Shown here piece by piece: positions 1 through 9,454 of a DNA stretch of 64,000 nucleotides. The stretch covers positions 293,983 through 357,982 of the forward strand of contig JACKKZ010000005.1 in the NCBI GenBank assembly GCA_024236195.1, given 5' to 3'. The number at the start of each line of letters is the position of its first letter. Positions within the stretch are counted from its first letter, which is position 1. A program made the position numbers and the translations under genes. Below the pieces are notes generated by a model. The model saw only the letters and a program-made list of their open reading frames with translations, did no database searches and was not told the origin of the DNA. The DNA is from Sphingomonadaceae bacterium (lineage in GTDB: Bacteria > Pseudomonadota > Alphaproteobacteria > Sphingomonadales > Sphingomonadaceae).

Positions 1-116
1 AGATCAAGGAAGTGCTTTCCAGCATGGGCCTGCGCCTCGGGATGGATATCCCCGGCTGGCCGCCGGAGAACATCGAGGAAATGGCCAAGAAGCTCGAACA
101 AGAGCTGCTGGGCTAA
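1..116 (+). CDS. rpoA: RNA polymerase alpha subunit, C-terminal fragment
   Basis: Only the last 37 codons are present; the reading frame starts at base 3 and ends at the TAA at 114-116. The visible peptide ([19 protein letters not shown], then [18 protein letters not shown]) is the typical end of an alphaproteobacterial alpha C-terminal domain, which contacts UP elements and activators. rplQ follows 141 bp downstream, the usual order at the end of the alpha operon, which supports the identification despite the short fragment. The rest of the gene lies outside the window. Confidence 0.9.
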
Positions 117-122
117 GGAATA

Positions 123-184
123 TTCCTCCCCGAGCTTGCTCGGGGAGGGGGACCGCCCGCAAAGCGGGTGGTGGAGGGGTATCG
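123..184. repeat. Intergenic double-hairpin repeat (family A)
   Basis: Two adjacent palindromes lie between rpoA and rplQ: CCTCCCCGAG/CTCGGGGAGG around a CTTG loop at 126-149, and ACCGCCCGC/GCGGGTGGT around AAA at 152-172, followed by GGAGGGGT. The same layout (GGGAGGGGGACCG, palindrome, GTGGAGGGG) recurs near 22070-22115. It may act as a processing or attenuation hairpin inside the operon, but that is inference. Confidence 0.7.
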
Positions 185-257
185 GTGGCGCCCACTTAAA
201 TGCCACCAGCACTGGGCTACCTCGCACGGGCCCTTTTCGAACTGAAGGAAGAGTAAA

Positions 258-677
258 ATGCGTCACGGAATTTCAGGCCGCAAACTGCAGCGCAAGACCG
301 GCCACCGCAATGCCATGTTCCGCAACATGGCTGCTTCGCTGATCAAGCATGAGCAGATCATGACCACGCTGCCCAAGGCGAAGGAAATTCGCCCCTATGT
401 CGAAAAGCTGATCACGCTGGCGAAGAAGGGTGGCCTGTCCAACCGTCGCCTTGCGATGAGCCGCCTGGGTGACGAAACCCAGTTGAAGAAGCTGTTTGAC
501 GTGCTGGCCGAGCGTTATTCCGACCGTGATGGCGGCTATACCCGCATCATCAAGGCTGGCTATCGTTCGAGCGACGCTGCGCAGATGGCAATCATCGAAT
601 TCGTCGAGCGCGATGTCGATGCCAAGGGCCAGGACAGCGGCCCGGCAATGAATGACGAGGAAATGGAAGACGCATAA
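258..677 (+). CDS. rplQ: 50S ribosomal protein L17
   Basis: 139 aa, starting MRHGISGRKLQRKTGHR, the conserved N-terminus of bL17, with the family motif MTTLPKAKEIRP at about residues 35-46. L17 sits near the exit of the peptide tunnel on the large subunit. The start is preceded by a purine-rich GAAGGAAGAG ribosome-binding site 5-14 nt upstream. It follows rpoA, so it is the last gene of the alpha ribosomal operon, and a GC-rich hairpin with a T-run lies immediately downstream. The acidic C-terminal tail (NDEEMEDA) is a common alphaproteobacterial extension. Length and context are normal. Confidence 0.98.
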   Translation: MRHGISGRKLQRKTGHRNAMFRNMAASLIKHEQIMTTLPKAKEIRPYVEKLITLAKKGGLSNRRLAMSRLGDETQLKKLFDVLAERYSDRDGGYTRIIKAGYRSSDAAQMAIIEFVERDVDAKGQDSGPAMNDEEMEDA

Positions 678-700
678 GCCGCGTCATCCCAGCGAAAGCG

Positions 701-737
701 AGAGGGGCCGGGGGGAAACCTCCGGCCCTTTTGTTTT
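701..737 (+). terminator. Rho-independent terminator after rplQ
   Basis: An AGGGGCCGG arm pairs with CCGGCCCTT across a G/A-rich loop and is followed by TTTTGTTTT, 24 bases after the rplQ stop. It also separates rplQ from the convergent gene ending at 752. Confidence 0.75.
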
Positions 738-751
738 GCGCGGTGCGGCTG

Positions 752-1447
752 TCAATAGGGCGCACGGCTCTCGGCAATTGCCTTGCGCTTTTCGCGCACA
801 CCATATTTCAGCTCGTCGTCGGGGATGCTGGCGGCGAGTTCCTCGGCTTCAGCCAGCATTGCCTTTTCACCAGTGATCCAGCCATGGTCAAACAGGGCCT
901 CGGCCAACATGTTCTTCTCGAAATAGTCATCGCCATATTCTTCGACGCGCAGGCGGTTGGCGGCGACGCGGGCGGCGGACCATGTGACCCAGCGCTCATC
1001 CTGCAACCGCTCGCCATGTTGCCACAGCTGGCCAGTGACACCGCGATATTCATAGCTGCTCTGGAAATTTGCAGCATCGAGCGCACGTGAACGCTCCAGC
1101 CGGTCCAGCGCCTTGCTGAGCCATTCCACTTCCAGCGCCTGGCCAGCTTCATCATTCCATTCCGGGTCATGGTTCTGCGCGGCATAATACCACGCATGAC
1201 CGGCGATACGTAGCGCCGCCGCCCGGTCCCCGTCGGACATGGCCGCGCTTTCGGCAAGGCTGTCTGCCTCGGCGGCCAGCGCCAGCAGCTCGCGATTGGC
1301 TTGTTCCACTTGCCCGTCAAACCCAAGCGAAATGGCTTCCGACACGCGGCCATCCAGCGTTGAAACCTCGACTGCAAGCTCTTGCGCAGCAAGCGGTACA
1401 GACAGGGCAAGGGCCAGCGGCAGGGTCAGGATAGGGGCAAGGCACAT
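752..1447 (-). CDS. Secreted protein of unknown function, helical repeat-like
   Basis: 231 aa from the ATG at 1447; an in-frame extension reaches 1609, but MCLAPILTLPLALALSVPL is a clean signal peptide ending at AAQ, and GGAG lies about 9 nt upstream, so the shorter start is preferred. The mature part is rich in Ala, Glu and Leu with several predicted amphipathic helices (around 45-75, 85-115, 120-140, 185-215), as in TPR-like periplasmic proteins, but I cannot name a family. It is divergent from the S9 peptidase gene and shares its roughly 137-bp upstream region. The end faces rplQ. Confidence 0.75.
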   Translation of the reverse strand: MCLAPILTLPLALALSVPLAAQELAVEVSTLDGRVSEAISLGFDGQVEQANRELLALAAEADSLAESAAMSDGDRAAALRIAGHAWYYAAQNHDPEWNDEAGQALEVEWLSKALDRLERSRALDAANFQSSYEYRGVTGQLWQHGERLQDERWVTWSAARVAANRLRVEEYGDDYFEKNMLAEALFDHGWITGEKAMLAEAEELAASIPDDELKYGVREKRKAIAESRAPY

Positions 1448-1584
1448 GAGAAATTGCTCCGTGGGATACGCAAGTATCCTCTCATTCACATCGGCTGGCA
1501 ATAAGGATTGGTGGCCTGCGCTTGCGTCGCGCCTTGGCGTGGTTACATAGGAAACAGTCTCTAATTTCCCTTCCGGAGAGCCTG

Positions 1585-3729
1585 ATGATCCGTAAAGCCT
1601 TGCTGGCAAGCGCCGCCCTCAGCCTTGCATCCCCACTGGCAGCAGAAGACATGACCACACCCCAATATCCCGAAACCCGCAGCGAAGAGCTGGTCGAGAC
1701 AATCTTTGGCGAGGACATCGCCGATCCCTATCGCTGGCTGGAAAATGATGTGCGCAGCGATGCCGAAGTGGCCGATTGGGTCGAGCGCCAGAACACGGTG
1801 AGCGAGGCTTACCTGGGCCAGTTGCCCGCAAATGCGTGGTTCAAGAAGACGATTGGCGGCTTGCTGGATTACGAACGCTTCGGCCTGCCGGTGAAGGCAG
1901 GGACACATTACTTCTACACGCGCAATTCCGGGCTGCAGAACCAGTCGCAGCTTTATGTGCAGGACGGGTTGGACGGTGAGCGGCGATTGCTGATTGACCC
2001 GAATGAATGGGCGGAAGATGGCGCCACTGCGCTGTCGGGCTGGACACCATCGCAGGACGGGAAGTACCTCCTCTATTCTATCCAGGATGGCGGGACGGAC
2101 TGGCGCATCCTGCGCGTGCTTGATGTGGCGAGCGGAGAGCAGCTTGAGGACGAGGTTCGCTGGGCCAAGTTCACCGCGCTAGATTGGGTCGGCGATGAAG
2201 GCTTCCTCTATTCGCGCTTCCCCGAGCCGGAAGAGGGCAAGGACTTCCAGGCGTTGAATTACAACCAGGCGGTCTATTTCCACCGCATCGGCACTCCTCA
2301 GGATCAGGACGAGCTGGTTTTCTCGACCCCGGACCATCCCAAGCGGGGGCATTACGCACAGGTCAGTCACGATGGGCGCTGGGCGATCATTACCAGCTCG
2401 CTGGGTACGGATTCCCGCTATGAAGTGCATGTGGTCGATCTGGCCAAGCGCGGCGAGCAGGGCTGGGTGGCGCAACCGCTCGTCACCGGTTTCGAAAATG
2501 CGTGGAACTTCGTGGCGGCGCTGGATAGCAAACTCTATTTCGTCACCAACAAGGATGCGCCGCGTTACCGCCTGGTCACTATCGACATGGCGGCGAGCAA
2601 GCCGGAATGGTCAACGCTGGTGCCGGAAGGCGACATGCCCATCGAAGCGGCCAGTATCGTGGGTGACCGGCTGATCGTCTCTTACCTGCAGGATGCCAGC
2701 ACCAAGGCCGTGATTCTTGGCCTCGATGGCAAGCCGGGCAAGGAACTGGCGCTGAACGGGATCGGCACCGCCAGTGGCTTTCGCGGCAAGCCCGGCGATC
2801 CGGAAACTTTCTATAATTACGAGAGCTTCAACCGGCCAGACACCGTCTATCGGCTCGATCTGGCAAGTGGCGATACACAGGTCTTTGCCAAGCCGGAGCT
2901 GACCTTTGACCCGCAAGACTATGTGGTTGAGCAAGTCTTCTACGCGTCAAAAGACGGCACCAAGGTGCCGATGTTCATCGTCCGCAACAAGATGCTGGCA
3001 GACAGCAAGGCCGCCGCGCCGACACTGCTTTACGGCTATGGGGGGTTTGACGTCTCGCTCACCCCCACCTTTTCCGCCACCCGCATGGCATGGCTGGAAG
3101 CGGGCGGGGTGTTTGCGCTCGCCAATATCCGTGGCGGGGGTGAATATGGCAAGGAATGGCACGATGCCGGGCGCCTGGCGAACAAGCAGAATGTGTTCGA
3201 TGATTTCATTGCTGCGGGTGAGTTCCTGAAGGCCAATGGCTACACCACGCCAGAAGGGCTGGCGATCCAGGGCGGATCGAATGGCGGCTTGCTGGTGGGT
3301 GCGGTTACCAACCAGCGCCCGGACCTCATCAATGCCGCCCATGCGGCAGTGGGGGTGATGGACATGCTCCGCTTCAACCGCTGGACAGCGGGCCGCTATT
3401 GGGTCGATGATTATGGTGATCCGGGCAAGGAAGAGGATTTCAAAGTCCTGCGCGCCTATTCGCCCTATCACAACATTGCCGACGGGGTGGACTATCCGGC
3501 GGTGCTGGTGACCACGGCGGACACGGATGACCGCGTCGTGCCGGGGCACAGCTTCAAATATACGGCTGCCCTGCAGGCCGCCGATGCGGGGGACAAACCG
3601 CACCTCATCCGGATCGAGACTCGCGCCGGGCATGGTTCGGGAAAACCGACTGACAAGGTGATCGAGGAATATGGCGATGTGCTGAGCTTCCTTGCCTATT
3701 GGACTGGTTTGGAGGTTCCGCAGGAGTAG
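1585..3729 (+). CDS. Prolyl oligopeptidase family (S9A) serine peptidase, exported
   Basis: 714 aa. Start chosen at MIRKALLASAALSLASPLAAED, a signal peptide cleaved near residue 19, with CCGGAGAG upstream; the longer frame from 1522 is less likely. The order is an N-terminal beta-propeller (about 80-440) followed by an alpha/beta-hydrolase domain. The catalytic serine is S565 in GGSNGG, the acid is in the DTDDRV motif (648/649) and the histidine is H683 in RAGHGSG, so the triad looks intact. The family cleaves short proline-containing peptides; the signal peptide places it in the periplasm. Length is normal. Probably monocistronic, with a repeat block downstream. Confidence 0.93.
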   Translation: MIRKALLASAALSLASPLAAEDMTTPQYPETRSEELVETIFGEDIADPYRWLENDVRSDAEVADWVERQNTVSEAYLGQLPANAWFKKTIGGLLDYERFGLPVKAGTHYFYTRNSGLQNQSQLYVQDGLDGERRLLIDPNEWAEDGATALSGWTPSQDGKYLLYSIQDGGTDWRILRVLDVASGEQLEDEVRWAKFTALDWVGDEGFLYSRFPEPEEGKDFQALNYNQAVYFHRIGTPQDQDELVFSTPDHPKRGHYAQVSHDGRWAIITSSLGTDSRYEVHVVDLAKRGEQGWVAQPLVTGFENAWNFVAALDSKLYFVTNKDAPRYRLVTIDMAASKPEWSTLVPEGDMPIEAASIVGDRLIVSYLQDASTKAVILGLDGKPGKELALNGIGTASGFRGKPGDPETFYNYESFNRPDTVYRLDLASGDTQVFAKPELTFDPQDYVVEQVFYASKDGTKVPMFIVRNKMLADSKAAAPTLLYGYGGFDVSLTPTFSATRMAWLEAGGVFALANIRGGGEYGKEWHDAGRLANKQNVFDDFIAAGEFLKANGYTTPEGLAIQGGSNGGLLVGAVTNQRPDLINAAHAAVGVMDMLRFNRWTAGRYWVDDYGDPGKEEDFKVLRAYSPYHNIADGVDYPAVLVTTADTDDRVVPGHSFKYTAALQAADAGDKPHLIRIETRAGHGSGKPTDKVIEEYGDVLSFLAYWTGLEVPQE

Positions 3730-3738
3730 GTGGGTAAC

Positions 3739-3893
3739 CAAAAGCCCCTCCGTTGTGCTGCGCACAACTGCGCTTCCAGGGGAGGGGAGGAGCCGCGAAG
3801 CGGCGGAGGGGTGGGGGTTGTGCCCCTGCCGCTGCGCTTGCTGACAGCCCCCACCCCAAACCCCTCCCCTAAAGGGGAGGGGCCTAAGTGGCC
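3739..3893. repeat. Repeat block in the 313-bp gap before the next gene
   Basis: Composite of G/C-rich palindromes: CCCCTCC...GGAGGGG arms around GTTGTGCTGCGCACAAC, a GCCGCGAAGCGGC hairpin, GTGGGGGTTG facing CAGCCCCCAC, and CCCCTCCCCTAAAGGGGAGGGG. The same modules recur near 27237-27290, 30360-30535 and 24165-24190. The remainder of the gap, 3894-4042, is less GC-rich and probably holds the promoter of the following gene. Confidence 0.75.
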
Positions 3894-4042
3894 GAAAAGC
3901 AACGTCTTTTTGTCATTCAGAAAAATAACCACTTTTCTGAATATCTCCTGTAACCGCAGTTCAGGATCGCCACAGCGGGTCTGTCCTACAACACGCTTGA
4001 AACCGGAGCAGACTCGCCCCGGTCCAGAGCGAGGACAGAACC

Positions 4043-4594
4043 ATGAATACTCTGAACAAGACCCTGGTCGGAACCGTCGCCGCGGGCGCGATGGCTCTTA
4101 CCCCCCTGACCCCTGCCATGGCGCGGGACCGCCATGACAATGGCATTTCTGCTGGCGATGTGATTGCCGGTGCGTTGATTATCGGCGGTATCGCCGCCGT
4201 GGCTTCTGCCGCCAGCAAGGATCGCGATGGCCGCTATTACGACCGACGCGGGTATGACGACCGCTATTATGACCGGCGCGGTTACGACCGGGGCTATGGT
4301 TATGGTGACAATCCGCGCCAGGCTGTCGAGCAGTGTGTCCGCGCCGCAGAGCGTACCGGCACCCGCTATTCCAATGGCCGCCTGCGGGTAACCGACATTC
4401 GCGATGTTGATCGTCGCCGGGGTGGCTTCCGGGTAAAGGGCAATGTCGTGCTCAACGAGCGCAACCGGGGCTGGCGTGGTGATTATGGCTATGGCCGCAG
4501 CGGACGCGACTATGACATGGGCCGGTTCACCTGCGATATCCGTCATGGCCGGGTTGTGGATGTCGATTTCAGCGGCATTCGCGGGCTTCGCTAA
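4043..4594 (+). CDS. Exported glycine/tyrosine/arginine-rich protein of unknown function (paralogue 1)
   Basis: 183 aa. An N-terminal signal peptide is followed by an AGDVIAGALIIGGIAA segment (about 37-52), a glycine-zipper-like hydrophobic stretch, then short tandem repeats of the type YYDRRGYDDRYYDRRGYDR (about 65-85). The C-terminal half carries two cysteines, in EQCVRAAERTG and FTCDIRHGRVVDVDFSG. The next gene encodes a protein with the same plan, so the pair is a tandem duplication. Function is unknown; an envelope-associated role is inferred from the signal peptide and zipper. The start is preceded by GCGAGGACAGAACC. Confidence 0.8.
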   Translation: MNTLNKTLVGTVAAGAMALTPLTPAMARDRHDNGISAGDVIAGALIIGGIAAVASAASKDRDGRYYDRRGYDDRYYDRRGYDRGYGYGDNPRQAVEQCVRAAERTGTRYSNGRLRVTDIRDVDRRRGGFRVKGNVVLNERNRGWRGDYGYGRSGRDYDMGRFTCDIRHGRVVDVDFSGIRGLR

Positions 4595-4701
4595 GCCCAA
4601 AGGATGAAATTTGGCGGTTCAGCCTGTCGCAAGGCTGGACCGCCTAGTCCTGACGGCACAATTTGCGGTATCATGCCGCCATCTACAGGAGGGGCACAGC
4701 A

Positions 4702-5427
4702 ATGGCTCTGATTTCGCGTATTTCATCTGCCGTGGCGATGGCTGCGGCGCTCTCCATGGCGGCAACCCCGGCGGTGGCAGCGGACATCAGCTCCATGCCT
4801 GCAGGGGCAAGCCTGCCTACGGCCAGTGGCTGGGATGCAGAGGCAGTCAATGCCGATGGCTATCGCTACGGCCGCTATGGCCGCTATCGGCGCAACCGGG
4901 TCGATGCCGGGGATGTGCTGGCGGGCGTGCTGATTATCGGCGGCATCGCGGCCATTGCCAGCGCAGCGAGCAATTCCAGCAAGCGCGACCGGGATTATCG
5001 CGAGCGGGACTATCGCGACCGGCCTTATAATTATCGCACCAACACCAGCAATCCGCGCAGCTCGGGCAGCAATGGCATCAACAGTGCAGTCGATATGTGC
5101 CTGCGCGAGATCGAGCGCGATGTGCGCGTTGATGGCGTGGACAGTGTTGATCGCAATGCCAGTGGCTGGCTCGTGACCGGGCGCCTGTATAATGGCGATG
5201 GTTTCACTTGCCGCATTGGCAGCGATGGCCGCGTGGAAGGTGTCAATTACAGTGGCCGAAGCCTGTCGCAAGCCGGTGGCGTGGAAGATCGCCAGTGGGA
5301 CGATGACCGCTATGCGCAGGCACGCCAGAATGCGGATGGCGCCGGTGGTGCAACCCCAGCCTATCCGGGCGGCCCGGTCGATGGCGACCTTTATCCCGGC
5401 GGCACTTACCAGCCCAATGGCGGCTGA
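4702..5427 (+). CDS. Exported protein of unknown function (paralogue 2)
   Basis: 241 aa from the ATG at 4702, which has a strong AGGAGGGG site 7 nt upstream; the frame continues up to 4663 without such a site. It carries a signal peptide ending near AVAA, an RYGRYGRYRRN patch, the shared AGDVLAGVLIIGGIAA segment (about 72-87) and the two-cysteine module (VDMCLREIERDV; FTCRIGSDGRVEGVNYSG) also found in the preceding protein. It has an extra C-terminal tail rich in Gly, Pro and Asp. It ends exactly next to the convergent TRIC-type gene. The conserved C-terminal module suggests a real small domain, but no function can be assigned. Confidence 0.8.
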   Translation: MALISRISSAVAMAAALSMAATPAVAADISSMPAGASLPTASGWDAEAVNADGYRYGRYGRYRRNRVDAGDVLAGVLIIGGIAAIASAASNSSKRDRDYRERDYRDRPYNYRTNTSNPRSSGSNGINSAVDMCLREIERDVRVDGVDSVDRNASGWLVTGRLYNGDGFTCRIGSDGRVEGVNYSGRSLSQAGGVEDRQWDDDRYAQARQNADGAGGATPAYPGGPVDGDLYPGGTYQPNGG

Positions 5428-6063
5428 TCAGGCCCTGTCCTGCTCTCGGTAAGAGGGCAGGGCGAGGTTCCAGCGAATGGCGGCGGCGCGCAGGGCAAAC
5501 CCTGCCGCCGCCGCAACGCTATAGGTCAGCGCCTGGGGCAAATTGGCAAGTGTGCCCACCACGCACAGGGCAGCCGACAGGGCGGCGGCAGTCACATAAA
5601 GCTCTGGCCGCATGATGATGGAAGGCCGTCCGGCCACCACATCGCGGAAGATCCCGCCGACGCAGCCGGTCACGATCCCCATCACAATCGCCGGGATGGG
5701 CGGAATGCCGTAAGTCAGTGCCTTCGCCGTGCCGAGTACGGCATAGGCGGTGAGGCCAAGCCCGTCGGCATAGTCGAGCAATTTCCCGTCCCACCAGCGG
5801 GTCGGCGTGAACCAGGCGACCAACGCAGTGCCAAGGCACACCGCCGCCACCCAGGCATCATTGATCCAGAACACCGGCGCACCGATCAGCAAATCGCGCA
5901 CGGTCCCTCCGCCAACCCCGGTCAGCAGGGCGAAGAAGCCCATGGTGACGAAGGTCTGCCGTTCCTTCGCCGCGAGCAGCGCGCCGGACAGGGCGAAGAC
6001 GGCGACGCCGAGAAAATCGAGCAGGTCGAGAACCGGGGTGAGGATTTCGGGAGCTACCGGCAT
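5428..6063 (-). CDS. TRIC-type channel family membrane protein (UPF0126)
   Basis: 211 aa, about seven hydrophobic segments. It contains the two internally repeated UPF0126 modules: GVAVFALSGALLAA with GVGGGTVRDLLIG in the first half, and GLTAYAVLGTAKAL with GCVGGIFRDVVAGRPS in the second. The GGG-x-x-R-D signature is typical of bacterial TRIC homologues, which form cation or small-molecule channels in the inner membrane; the natural substrate here is unknown. Upstream on the same strand, 9 bp away, is a VOC-family gene, so the two are probably cotranscribed. Length matches the family. Confidence 0.88.
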   Translation of the reverse strand: MPVAPEILTPVLDLLDFLGVAVFALSGALLAAKERQTFVTMGFFALLTGVGGGTVRDLLIGAPVFWINDAWVAAVCLGTALVAWFTPTRWWDGKLLDYADGLGLTAYAVLGTAKALTYGIPPIPAIVMGIVTGCVGGIFRDVVAGRPSIIMRPELYVTAAALSAALCVVGTLANLPQALTYSVAAAAGFALRAAAIRWNLALPSYREQDRA

Positions 6064-6072
6064 GGGCGCGAT

Positions 6073-6498
6073 TTACTCTGTCGCGAAGAGCTGCGCCATA
6101 TCGGCGAAGGCCTTGATCTCGATGGCATTGCCGCTGGGATCGCGGAAGAACATCGTCGCCTGTTCGCCCGGCTGGCCTTTGAAACGGATATAGGGCGCGA
6201 TCTCGAATTGCGTCCCGGCGGCAGTTAGCCGGTCTGCCAGCGCCTGCCATTCCGCCATCCCCAGCACGAGCCCGAAATGCGGCACGGGAACGCCATGGCC
6301 ATCGACCGGGTTACTCGCTTCGTCCCGCTGGTCGCAGCCGGGTACATGATGCGCGACGATCTGGTGGCCGTGGAAATCGAAATCGATCCACTGCGCGCTG
6401 CTGCGCCCCTCTGCACAGCCCATCACGCCGCCCCAGAAGGCGCGCGCGGCGGCAAGGTCGTGGACAGGGAAAGCGAGATGGAAGGGCGGCAGGGTCAT
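6073..6498 (-). CDS. VOC (glyoxalase/dioxygenase-like) superfamily protein
   Basis: 141 aa from the internal ATG (MTLPPFHLAFPVHDL); the frame extends to 6540, but the extension is not typical. Two beta-alpha-beta-beta-beta modules are visible: residues 5-60 (FHLAFPVHDLAAARAFW...WIDFDFHGHQIVAHH) and 75-130 (PHFGLVLGMAEWQAL...FFRDPSGNAIEIKAF). Metal ligands are plausibly H7, H75 and E124. These proteins act on small molecules (lactoylglutathione, extradiol substrates, fosfomycin-type compounds); the substrate cannot be deduced here. It lies upstream of the TRIC-type gene on the same strand. Confidence 0.85.
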   Translation of the reverse strand: MTLPPFHLAFPVHDLAAARAFWGGVMGCAEGRSSAQWIDFDFHGHQIVAHHVPGCDQRDEASNPVDGHGVPVPHFGLVLGMAEWQALADRLTAAGTQFEIAPYIRFKGQPGEQATMFFRDPSGNAIEIKAFADMAQLFATE

Positions 6499-6531
6499 GT
6501 ACGGCCTATAGCTGGCAGGCGACAGGTCTGA

Positions 6532-6667
6532 AACCCTCACCCAAGCTTCGCTAGCTCCGTTGGAGCAAGCTGCGCTTTCCCTCTCCCACCGGGAGAGGGT
6601 TTGGCAGCACTCCTCCTCTCCAATGGGGAGAGGGATAATGAAGCTAGCCGGACCAAGGTGAGGGGCT
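6532..6667. repeat. Intergenic palindromic repeat (family B variant)
   Basis: Begins CCCTCACCCAAGCTTCGCT and ends with AAGGTGAGGGG, an inverted pair, and contains a CCCTCTCCCACCGGGAGAGGG hairpin-like core plus CCTCTCCAATGGGGAGAGG. Related elements are at about 21069, 23894 and 36484. It fills the gap between the convergent-side end of lpdA and the VOC gene. Confidence 0.75.
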
Positions 6668-6717
6668 GCGAGCTATCGGTCCTCCGTGCCAGGACAGTCT
6701 ATTCGCAAAACCCATGA

Positions 6718-8118
<1,401 letters not shown>

Positions 8119-8139
8119 TTTGGCCTCCGTACCGCGTGG

Positions 8140-8220
8140 CCTTCGACAAGCTCAGGCTGAGCGGGCATTGGTTCATTTTGTCCTGCACACCATCCGCTCA
8201 TCCTGAGCCTGTCGAAGGAT
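8140..8220. repeat. Long inverted repeat between sucB and lpdA
   Basis: CCTTCGACAAGCTCAGGCTGA at the left faces TCATCCTGAGCCTGTCGAAGG at the right, with about 35 bp between. This type of sequence is a common dispersed palindrome in Sphingomonadales genomes (from memory, not searched). It could form a large hairpin in the sucB-lpdA transcript. Confidence 0.85.
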
Positions 8221-8236
8221 GGTCACAGGTCGGGCG

Positions 8237-9430
8237 TCAAAGGTCGATCAGCAGCCGGGTCGGGTCTTCAATCGCTTCCTTGATGATCTTCAGCGCGGTC
8301 ACCGCTTCACGCCCGTCGATCAGGCGGTGGTCGTAGCTCAGCGCGATATACATCATCGGGCGGATAACGATTTCGCCGTTCACCACGACCGGGCGATCTT
8401 CAATCCGGTGCAGGCCGAGCACGGCGCTCTGCGGCGGGTTGATGATTGGGGTGGACATCAGGCTGCCGAACACACCGCCATTGGAGATGGTGAAGGTGCC
8501 GCCCTTCATGTCGTCCATGGTCAGCGTGCCATCCTTGGCCGCCTTGCCGTAATTGGCGATATCCTGCTCGATTCGGGCAAAACCCTTCTTGTCGCAATCG
8601 CGCACCACCGGCACGACCAGCCCGTTCGGCGCACTGACGGCGACCGAGATATCGACATAGTCGTGATAAACGATTTCATCGCCATCAATCTGCGCGTTAA
8701 CGGCGGGCACATCCTTCAGCGCCAGTACCGAAGCCTTGGCGAAGAAGGACATGAAGCCGAGGCGGATGCCGTGCTTCTTGGCGAAGAGGTCCTTGTACTT
8801 CTCGCGCGCTTCGATGACGGCGGACATATCGACATCGTTGAAGGTGGTGAGCAGCGCGGCGGTTTCCTGCGCGCTCTTCAGCCGCTTGGCGACAGTCTGG
8901 CGCAGGCGGGTCATCTTCACGCGTTCTTCGCGGCGTTCACCAGCGGGGGCGGCAGCCGGGGCAGCGGCAGCAGCAGGTGCGCTGTCCTTCGCCTTGGCAG
9001 CGGCAATGACGTCTTCCTTGGTCAGGCGGCCATCCTTGCCGGTGCCCTTGATCGTGGTGGGATCGACACCGTGTTCAATCACTGCCCGGCGTACGGCGGG
9101 CGACATGGTCTGCGCGCTGTCACTTGCAGGTGCAGAAGTAGCGGGGGCCGGAGCCTCTTCCTTGGCAGCAGCAGGCTTGGCCGCAGCAGCAGCGCCTTCT
9201 TCCACCAGAGCGAGCAGTGCGCCCACTTCCACCGTGTCACCAACGGCGACGGAGTGCTCGCTCAGTACCCCGGAAACGGGGGAGGGGACCTCTACCGCGA
9301 CCTTGTCGGTCTCTAGGCTGGCGATGGGTTCGTCCGCCGCAACGGCATCGCCCGGCTGCTTGAGCCATTCACCAACGGTGGCTTCGGTTACCGATTCACC
9401 GAGCGTGGGGACTTTGACTTCGATTGCCAT
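8237..9430 (-). CDS. sucB: Dihydrolipoyllysine succinyltransferase (E2 of OGDH)
   Basis: 397 aa. Domains in order: lipoyl domain (1-77) with the lipoylated K43 in ETDKVAVEV; an Ala/Pro-rich linker (78-105); a peripheral-subunit-binding domain (about 108-145, SPAVRRAVIEHG...GKDGRLTKEDV); a second Ala/Pro linker; and the catalytic domain (170-397) ending with SYDHRLIDGREAV, which contains the catalytic His and Asp. It transfers the succinyl group to CoA. It lies 24 bp downstream of sucA on the same strand, so the two are certainly cotranscribed. A single lipoyl domain is typical of OGDH E2. Confidence 0.97.
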   Translation of the reverse strand: MAIEVKVPTLGESVTEATVGEWLKQPGDAVAADEPIASLETDKVAVEVPSPVSGVLSEHSVAVGDTVEVGALLALVEEGAAAAAKPAAAKEEAPAPATSAPASDSAQTMSPAVRRAVIEHGVDPTTIKGTGKDGRLTKEDVIAAAKAKDSAPAAAAAPAAAPAGERREERVKMTRLRQTVAKRLKSAQETAALLTTFNDVDMSAVIEAREKYKDLFAKKHGIRLGFMSFFAKASVLALKDVPAVNAQIDGDEIVYHDYVDISVAVSAPNGLVVPVVRDCDKKGFARIEQDIANYGKAAKDGTLTMDDMKGGTFTISNGGVFGSLMSTPIINPPQSAVLGLHRIEDRPVVVNGEIVIRPMMYIALSYDHRLIDGREAVTALKIIKEAIEDPTRLLIDL

Positions 9431-9454
9431 GATTATTTTCCCAAAGGGTCAGGA

